62,293 nt of DNA from a virus, in IMG/VR virus record IMGVR_UViG_3300042691_046511, positions 1 to 62,293 of that record; one strand, given 5' to 3'. Positions 32,493 to 41,472 of this stretch are shown in pieces (position 1 is the stretch's first letter; every line of letters begins with the position of its first letter). The notes under the pieces are model-generated. The model saw only the letters and a program-made list of their open reading frames with translations. It was not told the DNA's origin and did no database searches. The position numbers and the translations under genes are program-made.

Positions 32493-33650
32493 TCAGGCCT
32501 CGCAGGCGAACAGCTGGTCGTTGCCGTTGGTGGCGTACGCCATGCCGTCGACGGTGATGAGCTTCGGGCCGTACTCGTTCGACACCTCGGGAATCTCGAA
32601 CTCGACGCTCGGTGCCACGAGTCCGACCATGCTGCCGTTGGTGTCGCCGACGAGGCAGCGGACCGCCGCCTTGACGACGCTGTTGGCCTTGCCGAGTAGC
32701 AACAGGTCCTCGAGGTAGGCGGTGATGCTCAACTTGATGTCGCGCCGCGCCGACCGACCGGCGATGCCCGTCGCCCACGGCTGGAACGCTTCCTTGTTCC
32801 GCAGTTCGGTCGCGTTGCCGACCGAGGCCGTCAGCGAGATGATCTGGAACGCGGATCCGTCGACGTAGATGCTCCCGGCCAGGCCGCTGGCTGGCGACCC
32901 GACCGTCGTGTGGGCCCCAGGTTTGGCCTGCACGGTGCCGCCGCCAGGGCTGCTGTCCGCATAGCGTCCGGCCGGTCCCTGGAACTGCAGGACCACTTCC
33001 TTGTCATCGATCTGGAACTGAAACTGGTCGACGGTTGCGCCGAACACGGCTTGCTTGAAGCCGCCTGCGAGGTAGTACTTGTACCCACTCAGCGACTCGG
33101 TCAGGCTGCTGGCCAGTTTGAAGTTCACTCCTGAGACAACCGCCGCGCTCACGCTGGGCGTGCCCGAGAGCGTGTCCCAGGTGACGGCGGCGCCAGCCAC
33201 CGTCTTGAGGCGCGTGATCTCACGTACGGTGCCGACCGTGACGATCACCAGATCGCCGACAGCCAACCCGGTCCCGCTGGTGAGCGTGGCGCCCGTGGCC
33301 GAGGCACCGGACGCGATCGTCGTCACGAGGTTCGGCGAGGTCTGCGCGCCGAAGCCGGCCTTCAGGAACTTCGCTTGGTTGCCTGGTGTGCCGATCGTGC
33401 CGCTCGGCTCCCAGAGGATGCGCGACAGATTCCAGCTCGACGTCTGCTTGCGTGGCAGCGAGTTGACGACGTCCGGCGTCCCGCTCTTCTGGTTGGAGGG
33501 CTCGCGATTCTTCTTGCTGGAGAGCGAGAGCTCCTCGTGGCGAATTGCGTCGGTCGCCGAGAGCGCTTCTCCGCCGGTCGCGGCGCTCGCGGCATACGCG
33601 CTTTCCACCTTCCAGTAGGACTGTTCGAGTGCGCCAACCTCTATCGTCAT
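32493..33650 (-). CDS. Major tail (tube) protein (385 aa)
   Basis: The ATG at 33650 has a GAGGA site. The sequence (MTIEVGALEQSYWKVESAYAA... WNLSRILWEPSGTIGTPG... and later QFQIDDKEVVLQFQGPAG) is typical of larger phage tail tube proteins. It lies between head-tail connector genes and the tail chaperone. Length is somewhat above the usual 200-300 residues and may include an extra Ig-like segment. Confidence 0.8.
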   Translation of the reverse strand: MTIEVGALEQSYWKVESAYAASAATGGEALSATDAIRHEELSLSSKKNREPSNQKSGTPDVVNSLPRKQTSSWNLSRILWEPSGTIGTPGNQAKFLKAGFGAQTSPNLVTTIASGASATGATLTSGTGLAVGDLVIVTVGTVREITRLKTVAGAAVTWDTLSGTPSVSAAVVSGVNFKLASSLTESLSGYKYYLAGGFKQAVFGATVDQFQFQIDDKEVVLQFQGPAGRYADSSPGGGTVQAKPGAHTTVGSPASGLAGSIYVDGSAFQIISLTASVGNATELRNKEAFQPWATGIAGRSARRDIKLSITAYLEDLLLLGKANSVVKAAVRCLVGDTNGSMVGLVAPSVEFEIPEVSNEYGPKLITVDGMAYATNGNDQLFACEA

Positions 33651-33691
33651 GATGTCCTCGCGTTCTCAGTGGTCACGAATCGTGCCGCCGC

Positions 33692-34054
33692 TCAGGCGGC
33701 GGGGTCCGCCGGTGGCGCGGGCGTTCTGCGTCTCATTGAGGCAGGCTCGGTCGCAGGCGCGACGGGCGTGGGGTCCGCCGGCGGCGCGGGCGTGAGCGGC
33801 GGCAGCGGCGGGTCGCATGTGAAGTGCGTCGCCAAGCCCGGGTCGCTCATGATGGCCCGCGCGGCGAACTCCGACATCCCGGCTTGGTGGTCGCCGTCGC
33901 TGCGGTCGGGCGCGAGAGGCACACCAGGCGTCGGCGCCGGCTGGAAGTAGAACGAGCCGCCGCTGTTGAGACCGGCGTCCTCATCGGTGGGCTGCGCGAC
34001 GATGCAGCGCATGGGGCTGGCGGGCGTGGTCGAGATGCGGCTGAGTGTGAACAT
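33692..34054 (-). CDS. Hypothetical protein in the connector region (120 aa)
   Basis: The ATG at 34054 has an AGAGGA site. The first ~85 residues are ordered-looking (SMRCIVAQPTDEDAG, SGGSFYFQPAPTPG). The C terminus is rich in Pro/Ala (PPLPPLTPAPPADPTP). No family is recognised. Confidence 0.65.
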   Translation of the reverse strand: MFTLSRISTTPASPMRCIVAQPTDEDAGLNSGGSFYFQPAPTPGVPLAPDRSDGDHQAGMSEFAARAIMSDPGLATHFTCDPPLPPLTPAPPADPTPVAPATEPASMRRRTPAPPADPAA

Positions 34055-34080
34055 GGTCGTCGGTCCTCTGTTCGTCGTGA

Positions 34081-34587
34081 TTACGGCGCCGGACGCGTCC
34101 GGCCCTGGAAGCCCACCGAAAGGCGGGCGTAGTGCAACAGCGGCGATCCCGCGAAGGCGATGTAGCCGAACTGCTCGATGTCACACGGGAGCTGATGCAC
34201 GATCCCCACGATGTCGAGTTGTCCGTAGGCGTTGAACTCGTCCGCCACGGCCCAAGCGAGATCGCGCCAGGTCGACTCGCTGAGCTTCGCGTCATCCAAC
34301 CCGAACATCCCCTCGATTTGGAACTGGAACGTCGTCATCACGTTCCCGCCGCCCTTGACACCCTTGCCGTAGTGCCCGGGGTTGCGATCGGTCACCGTGG
34401 TGGTCGAGGGCGACGGGCTGATCATCCAGGCGCAGATCCGCTGTTCGGCCTCATCCCAGAGATGAGTCTTCAGGGAGACTTCGTCGCGCACGATGCGGCG
34501 TTGCGTGTGCACGCGGCCGGACTTCGGCACCGTGGCAATGAGGGCCGCGATCGCCGTGACACACGCCGCGGGGGTCAGGACCGCCAT
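34081..34587 (-). CDS. Tail terminator/completion-like protein (168 aa)
   Basis: The ATG at 34587 lies 3 nt after the upstream stop. Alpha/beta pattern, size and location between the HK97-gp10-like gene and the tail tube gene fit a tail terminator. Assignment is by gene order. Confidence 0.6.
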   Translation of the reverse strand: MAVLTPAACVTAIAALIATVPKSGRVHTQRRIVRDEVSLKTHLWDEAEQRICAWMISPSPSTTTVTDRNPGHYGKGVKGGGNVMTTFQFQIEGMFGLDDAKLSESTWRDLAWAVADEFNAYGQLDIVGIVHQLPCDIEQFGYIAFAGSPLLHYARLSVGFQGRTRPAP

Positions 34588-34589
34588 GG

Positions 34590-35198
34590 TCAGCTGTCCG
34601 CCCGCGTCGAGGTGAGTTGCTGCGCGATCTCGGTACTGAGCGCCGCGAAGAGCGCGTCGACCGTGGGCTGCGCCCGCTTGACGCCGATCCCGAAGTAGTC
34701 GGTACCGGGGAGACCCTGCGCGACGATATGGGTGGCGATCGCCCATTTGGCCGACGCGGCCTCATCGGACGACAGGCCCAGCTTGCGCTGTGCCCACAGG
34801 CCAATCGCGTCGATCCCCTCGCGACTGATACGCGCGCCGGGACGCCGGCCCTCCGCCATCACCAGGGCGTAGGGCAGACTCGAAAACACGCGCCCGGTGA
34901 CCCCGGCCGCCATGTCGGCGCCGAGCAGTTCGAGGCCCCCGGTGGTCGACGCGGGATCCGCGCCAAACGACTGCCCGAGCGCGCCGCTGTCCACGGGCGC
35001 TTCGCCGCTGATGTAGCCCGCCACAGTCTGCAGGGCCAGCCGCATCGTGTTGACGGCGAGCTCGTTGATGGCGCGCCGCGCCTCGAGCGGCACCATCAAG
35101 GGGATGGCGGGCAGGAGGACCGCGATGCCGTACTCGCTGGCGCGGCTCGCGCCCGCCACGCCGATGCCGCCACCTCCGCGTTCGACGAGGTTCGCCAC
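34590..35198 (-). CDS. HK97 gp10-like head-tail protein (202 aa)
   Basis: The GTG at 35198 overlaps the upstream stop. The pattern APVDSGALGQSF, followed by a segment with a conserved G around RVFSSLPYALVMAEGRRPGA, is that of minor head/tail-completion proteins of the HK97-gp10 type. Position fits. Confidence 0.7.
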   Translation of the reverse strand: MANLVERGGGGIGVAGASRASEYGIAVLLPAIPLMVPLEARRAINELAVNTMRLALQTVAGYISGEAPVDSGALGQSFGADPASTTGGLELLGADMAAGVTGRVFSSLPYALVMAEGRRPGARISREGIDAIGLWAQRKLGLSSDEAASAKWAIATHIVAQGLPGTDYFGIGVKRAQPTVDALFAALSTEIAQQLTSTRADS

Positions 35199-36346
35199 TA
35201 CCGCACCCCCGCGGAATGCCAGAGGCGTCCGTAGCCGTAGCGGTCGGGCAGGTCGAGGTCCCGGAACGCACTGGCGGGAGGGACGTTGTCCGACGATCCC
35301 AACCCGACGATGCCGTTGTAGAACTCGCGGAGTTCCTTCGATCGCGATCGATAGATGTCGGACTGCGTCCGGCGATCGACGATGTCGGTTGGGAGCCCTG
35401 AGTTTCCGGTGTTCTGCGCGGCCTTCACCGCCGCCACCTCGAGGATGAGGCTGGCCGCGAGGAGGGAGAGCGCTTCCTCGTCGGCGTCATAGACGGTGTT
35501 CTGCCCGCCCGCGGTGTTCGTGCTGGGAGCATCCCCCCCGAGGCCGCCGTCGCCGACGTTATCGGTGAGCGCGATCCCGTAGGCGGCCGGCGCGCCGACC
35601 TCCTGTTCGAGCACTCGCTTGTGGGCACCGGTGTTCCCCGCCACCGTGCGGTACAGGCGGACATGCGTCACGCCGGGGTCACCGCTGGCCTGGACGGTCA
35701 CGGTGACCTGCCCCTGCGTGCCTGGCGCCGTCACGTCGACGACGTTCGAGGCGGGGGCGGGGGGCGTCTCGCCCTGCGCGGTGACCCACGTGTAGACCCA
35801 GCTATGTGTCCCGGCCGTGACGTTCCCGGCGCCGTTGGCCGCGATCGCTGATGTGGCTGCCACCGACGGGGCGACGACGGTGTTCGGTGCCTCGGTCAGT
35901 TGATGCGGCGTGGAGAAGATGAGGCGCAGGATCTGGCTGACAGAGGCCGAGCGATCCAGGAGCTCGAGCACCGCCGTCTGCCCGGGGTCGAGCACCACTC
36001 GCCAGACGTTCTCATCGAGGGGGCGCTGGTCTTGGCTCGTGACGTCCCAGGGCAAGTAGACGGCCTGTAACTGACTCGCCCCGAGGACGAAGGCATCGAG
36101 CCCCGCGAGACTCGAGAGTGCCCCACTCCCGGCCAGGGCGAACCGAAAGCCCGCGACCGTGATCGCGTGGTCCACGATCCGGAGGTGCGGCTTGTCGCGG
36201 GTGAAGATCTTCAGCGCCTGGAGCAGGCAGAGGTTGTAGTCGCCCGGATCGCGCAGGAGCAGCTGGACTCCCGTCGCGCTCGTGCCGGGCCCGGCATCTT
36301 GTGCGAGGGCCTTGGCGGCCGTTCGGACGCTGCTGCGGCTGATCAT
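35198..36346 (-). CDS. Connector-region protein with inserted Ig-like domain (382 aa)
   Basis: The N- and C-terminal parts are helical. A beta domain at ~165-280 (AGTHSWVYTWVTAQGETPPAP... VTVTVQASGDPGVTHVRLYRT) looks like a fibronectin/Ig-type insertion. Such domains are often added to phage head and tail proteins. Between capsid and tail-completion genes, it is probably a connector or a neck protein. Confidence 0.65.
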   Translation of the reverse strand: MISRSSVRTAAKALAQDAGPGTSATGVQLLLRDPGDYNLCLLQALKIFTRDKPHLRIVDHAITVAGFRFALAGSGALSSLAGLDAFVLGASQLQAVYLPWDVTSQDQRPLDENVWRVVLDPGQTAVLELLDRSASVSQILRLIFSTPHQLTEAPNTVVAPSVAATSAIAANGAGNVTAGTHSWVYTWVTAQGETPPAPASNVVDVTAPGTQGQVTVTVQASGDPGVTHVRLYRTVAGNTGAHKRVLEQEVGAPAAYGIALTDNVGDGGLGGDAPSTNTAGGQNTVYDADEEALSLLAASLILEVAAVKAAQNTGNSGLPTDIVDRRTQSDIYRSRSKELREFYNGIVGLGSSDNVPPASAFRDLDLPDRYGYGRLWHSAGVR

Positions 36347-36365
36347 GGCGACGTGGGCGCCGCCC

Positions 36366-36641
36366 CTACGTGAGCAGGGTGAGCTGGGCGCCGGCTCCGG
36401 CGATGGTCACGTGCACGTTGCCGGCGTAGGCCACAGGGCAGGCCGGCATGAACTCGTCGGCGGTGTTCGCGGCCGCGGCGAGCGAGGCCAGGATGCGCCC
36501 CGAGCCGTTAGTCTCGCGGATGACGGCTGTCGCATTCGCCGCCGCCGCGGCGAGGCGCGCGCCGGCCAGCCCCTTGACGAGGCCAGCCGGGCCGCCCGAG
36601 AGATACGCGCCCGTCGTCGACGCGTCGATCGCCTGCCACAT
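36366..36641 (-). CDS. Hypothetical small head-region protein (91 aa)
   Basis: The ATG at 36641 has only a weak ribosome site. It encodes an Ala/Gly-rich product (GLVKGLAGARLAAAAANATAV) that ends in a beta-like AGNVHVTIAGAGAQLTLL. The tight fit between neighbours in the same direction supports it. Function unknown. Confidence 0.6.
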   Translation of the reverse strand: MWQAIDASTTGAYLSGGPAGLVKGLAGARLAAAAANATAVIRETNGSGRILASLAAAANTADEFMPACPVAYAGNVHVTIAGAGAQLTLLT

Positions 36642-36655
36642 CGCCGCGGTCCGTC

Positions 36656-37075
36656 CTAGTCGCCCAGCGGGACGTAGTCGATCTGCACCGTGACGTCGGC
36701 CCAGGTCGGCGAGGTGCCACCCGTGACCGCGACGATCACGCGGAGTTCGGCATCCTTCGCCACGCTGTCGGCGGCGGCCGCGAGGGCGACATCTTCCTTG
36801 TCGACCGGCGTACCGGGCGTGAGCGCGGCCACGTCGAAGGCCGCGGCGAGCAGCGACGTGGCGCCGTTCTGCACCTGTACCGTGCTCGTCGCGTGCGTGC
36901 CGCCGCGCTGGCCCACGTTCAACGTGATGCCGACGATCTTGCCGCGCTCGGGCATGCGCAGCTTGTTGGTCGACGCGGTGAAGGCGGCCAGCGCCGCCCC
37001 GCACAGCATGCTGACGTTGAGCGTCTTGACCGTCGCGCCGCCCTTGACGCCCGTCGAGTAGCTTGGTCTCGCCAT
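36656..37075 (-). CDS. Putative head decoration protein (139 aa)
   Basis: The frame runs from the ATG at 37075. The product is beta-rich (GKIVGITLNVGQRGGTHATSTVQVQNG... TWADVTVQIDYVP). It lies immediately downstream of the capsid gene, where decoration or head-stabilising proteins are often found. This is a positional inference. Confidence 0.65.
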   Translation of the reverse strand: MARPSYSTGVKGGATVKTLNVSMLCGAALAAFTASTNKLRMPERGKIVGITLNVGQRGGTHATSTVQVQNGATSLLAAAFDVAALTPGTPVDKEDVALAAAADSVAKDAELRVIVAVTGGTSPTWADVTVQIDYVPLGD

Positions 37076-37169
37076 CGTGTCCCTCGTGAGATGCGCGCTG
37101 CGGAACTGTGGGGGCCGGGAGCCGTCGCGCGCGGCTCCCGTTCAGCCCAATGACCTCGGCGCTCGGTCC

Positions 37170-39764
37170 TTACGGGACGATGCCGCCGGCGAAGCCGCGG
37201 TAGTCGAGCACCGCGCCGCCGTAGACGTGCCGGAGCTTGTAGGTGATCTGGTCGTTCGAGAAGAGCGAGCCGACGTTCGGCTGGTCCTGCACGAAGAGCT
37301 CGGGCTCTTCCTTGCCGCCCCAGAACCCGATTTCGATCATCGGTGTCTGGCTGATGTCGGTCGTCAGCCAGTAGTTGTTCGTGTCGGTCCAGTAGTCGAC
37401 AACGCGGGCCTCGATGCCGACCTTCTGGACGAAGTTCCCGGCGGCGGGCTCGGCCGTCGTGCGGACGTTGCTGTCCGGCAGCGCCTTGGCCGACATCGTG
37501 AGCTGGAAGGCCAGCTCTTCGAGTTCGGTCGGCACCCAGAGGTACTTCGCCGACAAGCCGAGGCGTTTGCCGTTCGACATGTCGGTCTGCGTCTTGATGC
37601 GGGTGCGCAGGGTGATGAGCTCCGCCGACGACAGCGCGGTCGTCGAGATGTTGTTGCCGTGCCCGGCGGCCGCCAGCGCCACTGCGTCGTAGACCACGGC
37701 GTTCGTGCGCATGAAGTCGAACACGAACTCGTAGAGCGTCTGGCTGGCGGCGCGGGCGAGGCGCTGCGGGATCCGACGGATGGCGCCGACGTCGTCGTTG
37801 GCGATCATCTCGATCGTGACCTGCTCGGTGCCGCCGCGCTTGGCCGGCGCGTAGGTGGCTTCCTCGTCCGACGGGCTGGCCATCGAGGGGTACGGCGCCC
37901 CCTGGCCCACGGTCGCCAGATTGGGATAGCCGCCGAACCGCATGCGGCGCTGAGTCCGGAAGTCGCTGACCGGGACGACGTCGGCGATGGTGCCGCGCCA
38001 CTGCGCCTGGCTGGCCAGCTGATACTCGGCCACCATCCGGCGCGTGATGCTGTCGCCCAGGATCTGGTCGAACGACGTCGAGTCGAGCGCTTCGGTGAGC
38101 CGCGTGGCCTCGCGGAGCTGCCCGGTGACTTGGCTGTCCCCGGTGAAGTCGACGTAGAGCCCGCGGAACGAGGTGAGCTTCGGATTCGGGAGCAGCTTGA
38201 CGCCGCCGCCGTCCTGCTTCACGCCGAAGAAGGCGTCGAAGGCCTCGACCAACTGGTCGCGCCGCGTCTTCGTGATCTCGATGCGTGAGAGGCCTGGCGC
38301 GGGCAGCATGACCTTCGACTCGACGAGGGCGCCGACGACCTCGACCTGTTCGGCGATCGCCGCGGTGATGTCGTCCTTCGAGGGGAGGCCGGTCCGCGCT
38401 TTGGCCTCGTGCAGCGTCTTGCTGAACCGCTTGCGGAGATGGCCCTTGACGGCGTCCGGCAGGCTGCAGCCCGCCAACGCCGCCTCGAGGAAGTGGGTCA
38501 GGCCGTCGCGGCGCATCTCCAGCAGCTCGGCCTCCTCGAGGGTGACCGTCGGCCCGACCTGCGTCGCCCCGGCGGGCGGCTGAGGCGCGGGTGCGGCGGC
38601 GACTGGCGGGGCCTTGATCGCCTCGGCGTGGATCGCGATCACGGCCTCGGCCGTGGGCGTGGCGCCGAGCGCCTGGAGTTTGGCAATCAGGTCGGCGCGG
38701 CCGCTGGCCGTGATGGCTTCGATCAACGACTGGAGCATGGTCAGGTCCTCGTGCAGGGGGGAGTCACTGGCCACCAACCGAAGCACCCGCCCTCCCGCAG
38801 CGGGGTTCGTGACGAAATCCACGGAGGTCACCTTCGTGATGCGCGTGACGTCATGAAATGGGCCGGACGGGCCCATGACGGCCGTCGCCTCGCCTTCGGC
38901 GACGTGCGACAGCCCGAACAGATCGACCTGGCCTTCCTGCCAGGCATCGAGCAGCGCTTCGCGCACTTCGGGCTTTGTCACGACGGCCGTGCCCGCGATC
39001 CCGAAGCGCATCCCGGCGCCGGTCGCATCCTCGGCCTCGTGTGCGGTGGAGAGCAGCACGGGCTTTGGGTCGGTGATGAAGCCGGCGATGTCCTTGACGG
39101 AGCGCCCAAAACGCCGCGCGCTTTCCTCGTGGTCGAGATACATGCGCGCGCCGCGGTAGAGATCGACCGCTTCCCGGAGCGCCTTCCGCCCGTAGTTCTT
39201 CCGGTTGGAGGACATGCCCTCCTGGATGAGAAGAACGTTCCAGCGCTTCCCGGTGGGCGTCGTCGCGCCAGCCTCTTCGATCGGGCCGAACACCTGGCCG
39301 TGGGCGTCCTCGCCTTCCTTCAGCGGCACATAGGCGACCTTGACCTGCGTGGATGTGTCGCCCAGGCTGACCGTGCCGTCGTCGCCGGCGGTGTAGGTGA
39401 CTTTCCAGAGGCTGTCGCGCTTGCCGGAGGCGCCGCTCTTCCGGACGATGACGTAGTCGTCGAAGACGACCTCGACGTAGCAGTACTCCCCGGGCCCGGC
39501 GCTGTACGCCTTCTGCACCGCGTTGCGGACGGCGCTCATGCGATCGTCGAGGCTCGTCTCGGCCCCTTCGACCATGGAGCGATTGCGTGGGCGCGCGGGT
39601 AGTGGTTCGGCCGGTGTCGTCGCAGCGGCGACCGCCTCGGCGAGCTGCACGAACGACACGGCCGACTCCCCGGTGTCCTGGCGAACGGTCGCCGATTGGG
39701 CGGCCTCGTCGAGGGCGACGATGGTGCCGAGCGTCGGGATGACCTGGCCGAGCGTGAAGCGCAT
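37170..39764 (-). CDS. Prohead protease-major capsid fusion (864 aa)
   Basis: The ATG at 39764 has an AGGGG site. Residues ~170-335 carry protease features: RMYLDHEESARRFGRS (His212), VDLFGLSHVA (Ser286) and VTSVDFVTNPAAGG. They fit a serine-type prohead protease. A helical region (~335-480) could be a scaffold-like delta domain. Residues ~480-864 look like an HK97-fold major capsid protein (RRIPQRLARAASQTLYEFVFDF, EELAFQL, LRHVYGGAVLDYRGFAGG). Separate protease and capsid genes are absent, so one polyprotein probably matures itself. Confidence 0.8.
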   Translation of the reverse strand: MRFTLGQVIPTLGTIVALDEAAQSATVRQDTGESAVSFVQLAEAVAAATTPAEPLPARPRNRSMVEGAETSLDDRMSAVRNAVQKAYSAGPGEYCYVEVVFDDYVIVRKSGASGKRDSLWKVTYTAGDDGTVSLGDTSTQVKVAYVPLKEGEDAHGQVFGPIEEAGATTPTGKRWNVLLIQEGMSSNRKNYGRKALREAVDLYRGARMYLDHEESARRFGRSVKDIAGFITDPKPVLLSTAHEAEDATGAGMRFGIAGTAVVTKPEVREALLDAWQEGQVDLFGLSHVAEGEATAVMGPSGPFHDVTRITKVTSVDFVTNPAAGGRVLRLVASDSPLHEDLTMLQSLIEAITASGRADLIAKLQALGATPTAEAVIAIHAEAIKAPPVAAAPAPQPPAGATQVGPTVTLEEAELLEMRRDGLTHFLEAALAGCSLPDAVKGHLRKRFSKTLHEAKARTGLPSKDDITAAIAEQVEVVGALVESKVMLPAPGLSRIEITKTRRDQLVEAFDAFFGVKQDGGGVKLLPNPKLTSFRGLYVDFTGDSQVTGQLREATRLTEALDSTSFDQILGDSITRRMVAEYQLASQAQWRGTIADVVPVSDFRTQRRMRFGGYPNLATVGQGAPYPSMASPSDEEATYAPAKRGGTEQVTIEMIANDDVGAIRRIPQRLARAASQTLYEFVFDFMRTNAVVYDAVALAAAGHGNNISTTALSSAELITLRTRIKTQTDMSNGKRLGLSAKYLWVPTELEELAFQLTMSAKALPDSNVRTTAEPAAGNFVQKVGIEARVVDYWTDTNNYWLTTDISQTPMIEIGFWGGKEEPELFVQDQPNVGSLFSNDQITYKLRHVYGGAVLDYRGFAGGIVP

Positions 39765-39783
39765 GCGCCCCTGACAAGCAAAT

Positions 39784-39821
39784 GGGCCGGGCACTCCCCG
39801 CTCTGGGAAGTGCGCCGGCCC
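39784..39821. terminator. Strong hairpin upstream of the capsid gene
   Basis: GGGCCGG (39784-39790) pairs with CCGGCCC (39815-39821), with inner CACT/AGTG and CCC/GGG pairings. The following bases on the minus strand (ATTTGCTTG) are only weakly U-rich. It may be a partial terminator, an mRNA processing site or a stabiliser of the capsid message. Confidence 0.45.
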
Positions 39822-39864
39822 GGTTTCTCCGTCGCCGTCGCCGCGCGATTGTGCGCGTCGTGCG

Positions 39865-40062
39865 TTAGGTTGTGCCCGCGGTCACCGCGGGATCGATCAC
39901 TGGCAGTTGGTCTGGACGATACGAGCGGTCGACGTGCACCATCTCGATGCGCCCTCGCTGCACCGAGACCGTCAGCTTGGCGAACGTGTCATCACGCGCG
40001 AGGAGCGTGTCGAGGAACGCCAGGAACCGATCGCGGTCGACCCGTACCACCGTTGTCGGCAT
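39865..40062 (-). CDS. Hypothetical protein (65 aa)
   Basis: The ATG at 40062 lies ten bases after the sigma-like gene. The product is compact and charged (TTVVRVDRDRFLAFLDTLL... KLTVSVQRGRIEMVHVD). It could be a small partner of the sigma-like protein, but there is no direct evidence. Confidence 0.6.
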   Translation of the reverse strand: MPTTVVRVDRDRFLAFLDTLLARDDTFAKLTVSVQRGRIEMVHVDRSYRPDQLPVIDPAVTAGTT

Positions 40063-40072
40063 CGTGGCCTGA

Positions 40073-40645
40073 TCACGCGAAGGTGGGGTCACTCGTCACC
40101 AGATCGCGCAACCGTTGCCGGGCGCGGGTCTGGGTGTTCTTCCTTGTTCGTTGGACGGGCGTCCCGTCAAGGGTGTCCCTCATGACGGCGGCCTGGGCCG
40201 GACGGAGGCGCTCCACCAGCCCGCGCAACGCCACGGCGCGCTCCTGGCGCACGACCTCCTCGTGTTGCGTCGCGAGCGCCGCCTGGTCGGGAGCTTCCAC
40301 GAGGACATCCGTGGGGAATTCCCCCGCGTCCGGGTAGGGCCCGCTGCGCCGAATCCCGCCTGGGCGGCGCTCCAGAAGCACGCGGTGCACATGCTCTTGT
40401 CGGCGTTCCGCGCGCCAGTGATCCCGGGCGGCGTTCACCGTCATCCGGTACAGCCACGTGGTGATCCCGGAGGTGCCCCGGAATCCCCGGAGGCTCCGGC
40501 ACACGTGCACGCCGACCGTTTGGACGATGTCGGGGACCGCGTCAGGCGCGCTGCTATGGCGACGGGCCACGGTCGCGACGAAGTCCGCATGGGCGGCAAA
40601 CACGTCGCCCACATGCTCGGCTTCGGCTTCGGTCAATGGCGTCAT
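40073..40645 (-). CDS. ECF-like sigma factor (190 aa)
   Basis: Region 2 is clear at ~residues 20-80: PDIVQTVGVHV, then LRGFRGTSGITTWLYRMTVNAARDHWR, the -10 recognition signature of ECF sigma factors. Region 4 (~147-185, LRPAQAAVMRDTLDG... KNTQTRARQRLRDL) is present but lacks the usual E-I-A-x-x-L helix, as if about eight residues were lost. A Pro/Arg-rich linker connects them. It lies inside the head operon and may direct late transcription. Target promoters are unknown. Confidence 0.75.
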   Translation of the reverse strand: MTPLTEAEAEHVGDVFAAHADFVATVARRHSSAPDAVPDIVQTVGVHVCRSLRGFRGTSGITTWLYRMTVNAARDHWRAERRQEHVHRVLLERRPGGIRRSGPYPDAGEFPTDVLVEAPDQAALATQHEEVVRQERAVALRGLVERLRPAQAAVMRDTLDGTPVQRTRKNTQTRARQRLRDLVTSDPTFA

Positions 40646-40677
40646 CCGGCTCCAGCGCTCCTGTGCGAGGTGGGACC

Positions 40678-41199
40678 CTAGGCCGTGTCGCGCGCTCGGC
40701 GCAGGTACCCACCGGCGTGACGATGGCTGGTGGCCGTGATGGCGCCGATGACGGCAGCCTCAGGCAAGCCCTGATCCTCGGGGAGGGGCGTGGATTCGAT
40801 CTGCTTCGTGACCGGGTTCGTGCGGAAGGCCCGGAAGAGGGCGCGCAGGCGTTCCTCGGTGTCGGCATCGAGTGACCCGTCCGAGAACATCGTGAGCTTC
40901 AGGCCCCCGGCCGTGACCAGGGAGACCGCGTCGAGGCGCCCGTCCTTGCGGCTGCCTGGGTAGAACCGCCACGCGTCGAGCTCTCGGGGCCGTGTGTCCA
41001 TGCGCGGATCGACGTTGAAGCGCTTGCAGGCGTCGAGCAGCAAGTTGAGACTGGTGTCCGACCGCAGCCCCAGCGCTTCCGGCATCAGGTCCTCGACCGG
41101 TGCGTCGTCGGTCATATCCCCGGGGTCGATCGGTGGGGCCTCAGGTGCGTCAGGGTCGACGCGAGGCGGCTTCTCGCTCTCGGCGGGCTTCTTGGCCAT
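40678..41199 (-). CDS. Hypothetical head-region protein (173 aa)
   Basis: The ATG at 41199 has a GAGGAG site 11 nt upstream. An acidic, Pro-rich N terminus (PDAPEAPPIDPGD) is followed by an ordered alpha/beta part (DAWRFYPGSRKDGRLDAVSLVTAGGLKLTMFSDG). No family is recognised. Confidence 0.65.
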   Translation of the reverse strand: MAKKPAESEKPPRVDPDAPEAPPIDPGDMTDDAPVEDLMPEALGLRSDTSLNLLLDACKRFNVDPRMDTRPRELDAWRFYPGSRKDGRLDAVSLVTAGGLKLTMFSDGSLDADTEERLRALFRAFRTNPVTKQIESTPLPEDQGLPEAAVIGAITATSHRHAGGYLRRARDTA

Positions 41200-41298
41200 G
41201 TGGGTCTGGGCTCCTCGAACCAACGTCGCGGTGTGTCAGTGCACACCAGTCGATTGGTTGGACGGCCGGTGCGTGGGGGGTGTCCCTACACGGGGACC

Positions 41299-41466
41299 TC
41301 ACGCCACGGCCGAGGGCGTGGCTGGCGGCGTGAGAAGGTCGCCTTCGTAGCTCAGCTCAAGACGCACGACCTGCTCGGCGCGCTCGCGCGTGACCCCGCG
41401 GGCGACGAGCGCCTCGACACGGCGGACGTACTCCCGCTGCTCGGCGGCACGATCAGCCGGCGTCAT
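41299..41466 (-). CDS. Small helical protein (55 aa)
   Basis: A 55-codon frame opens with the ATG at 41466. The product is mostly one charged helix (ADRAAEQREYVRRVEALVA, TRERAEQVVRLELSYEG). It sits in an otherwise empty gap after the MuF gene. A TATACT box 7 nt before the ATG suggests its own promoter. Nothing else is seen in 41200-41298. Confidence 0.6.
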   Translation of the reverse strand: MTPADRAAEQREYVRRVEALVARGVTRERAEQVVRLELSYEGDLLTPPATPSAVA

Positions 41467-41472
41467 GGCCGC

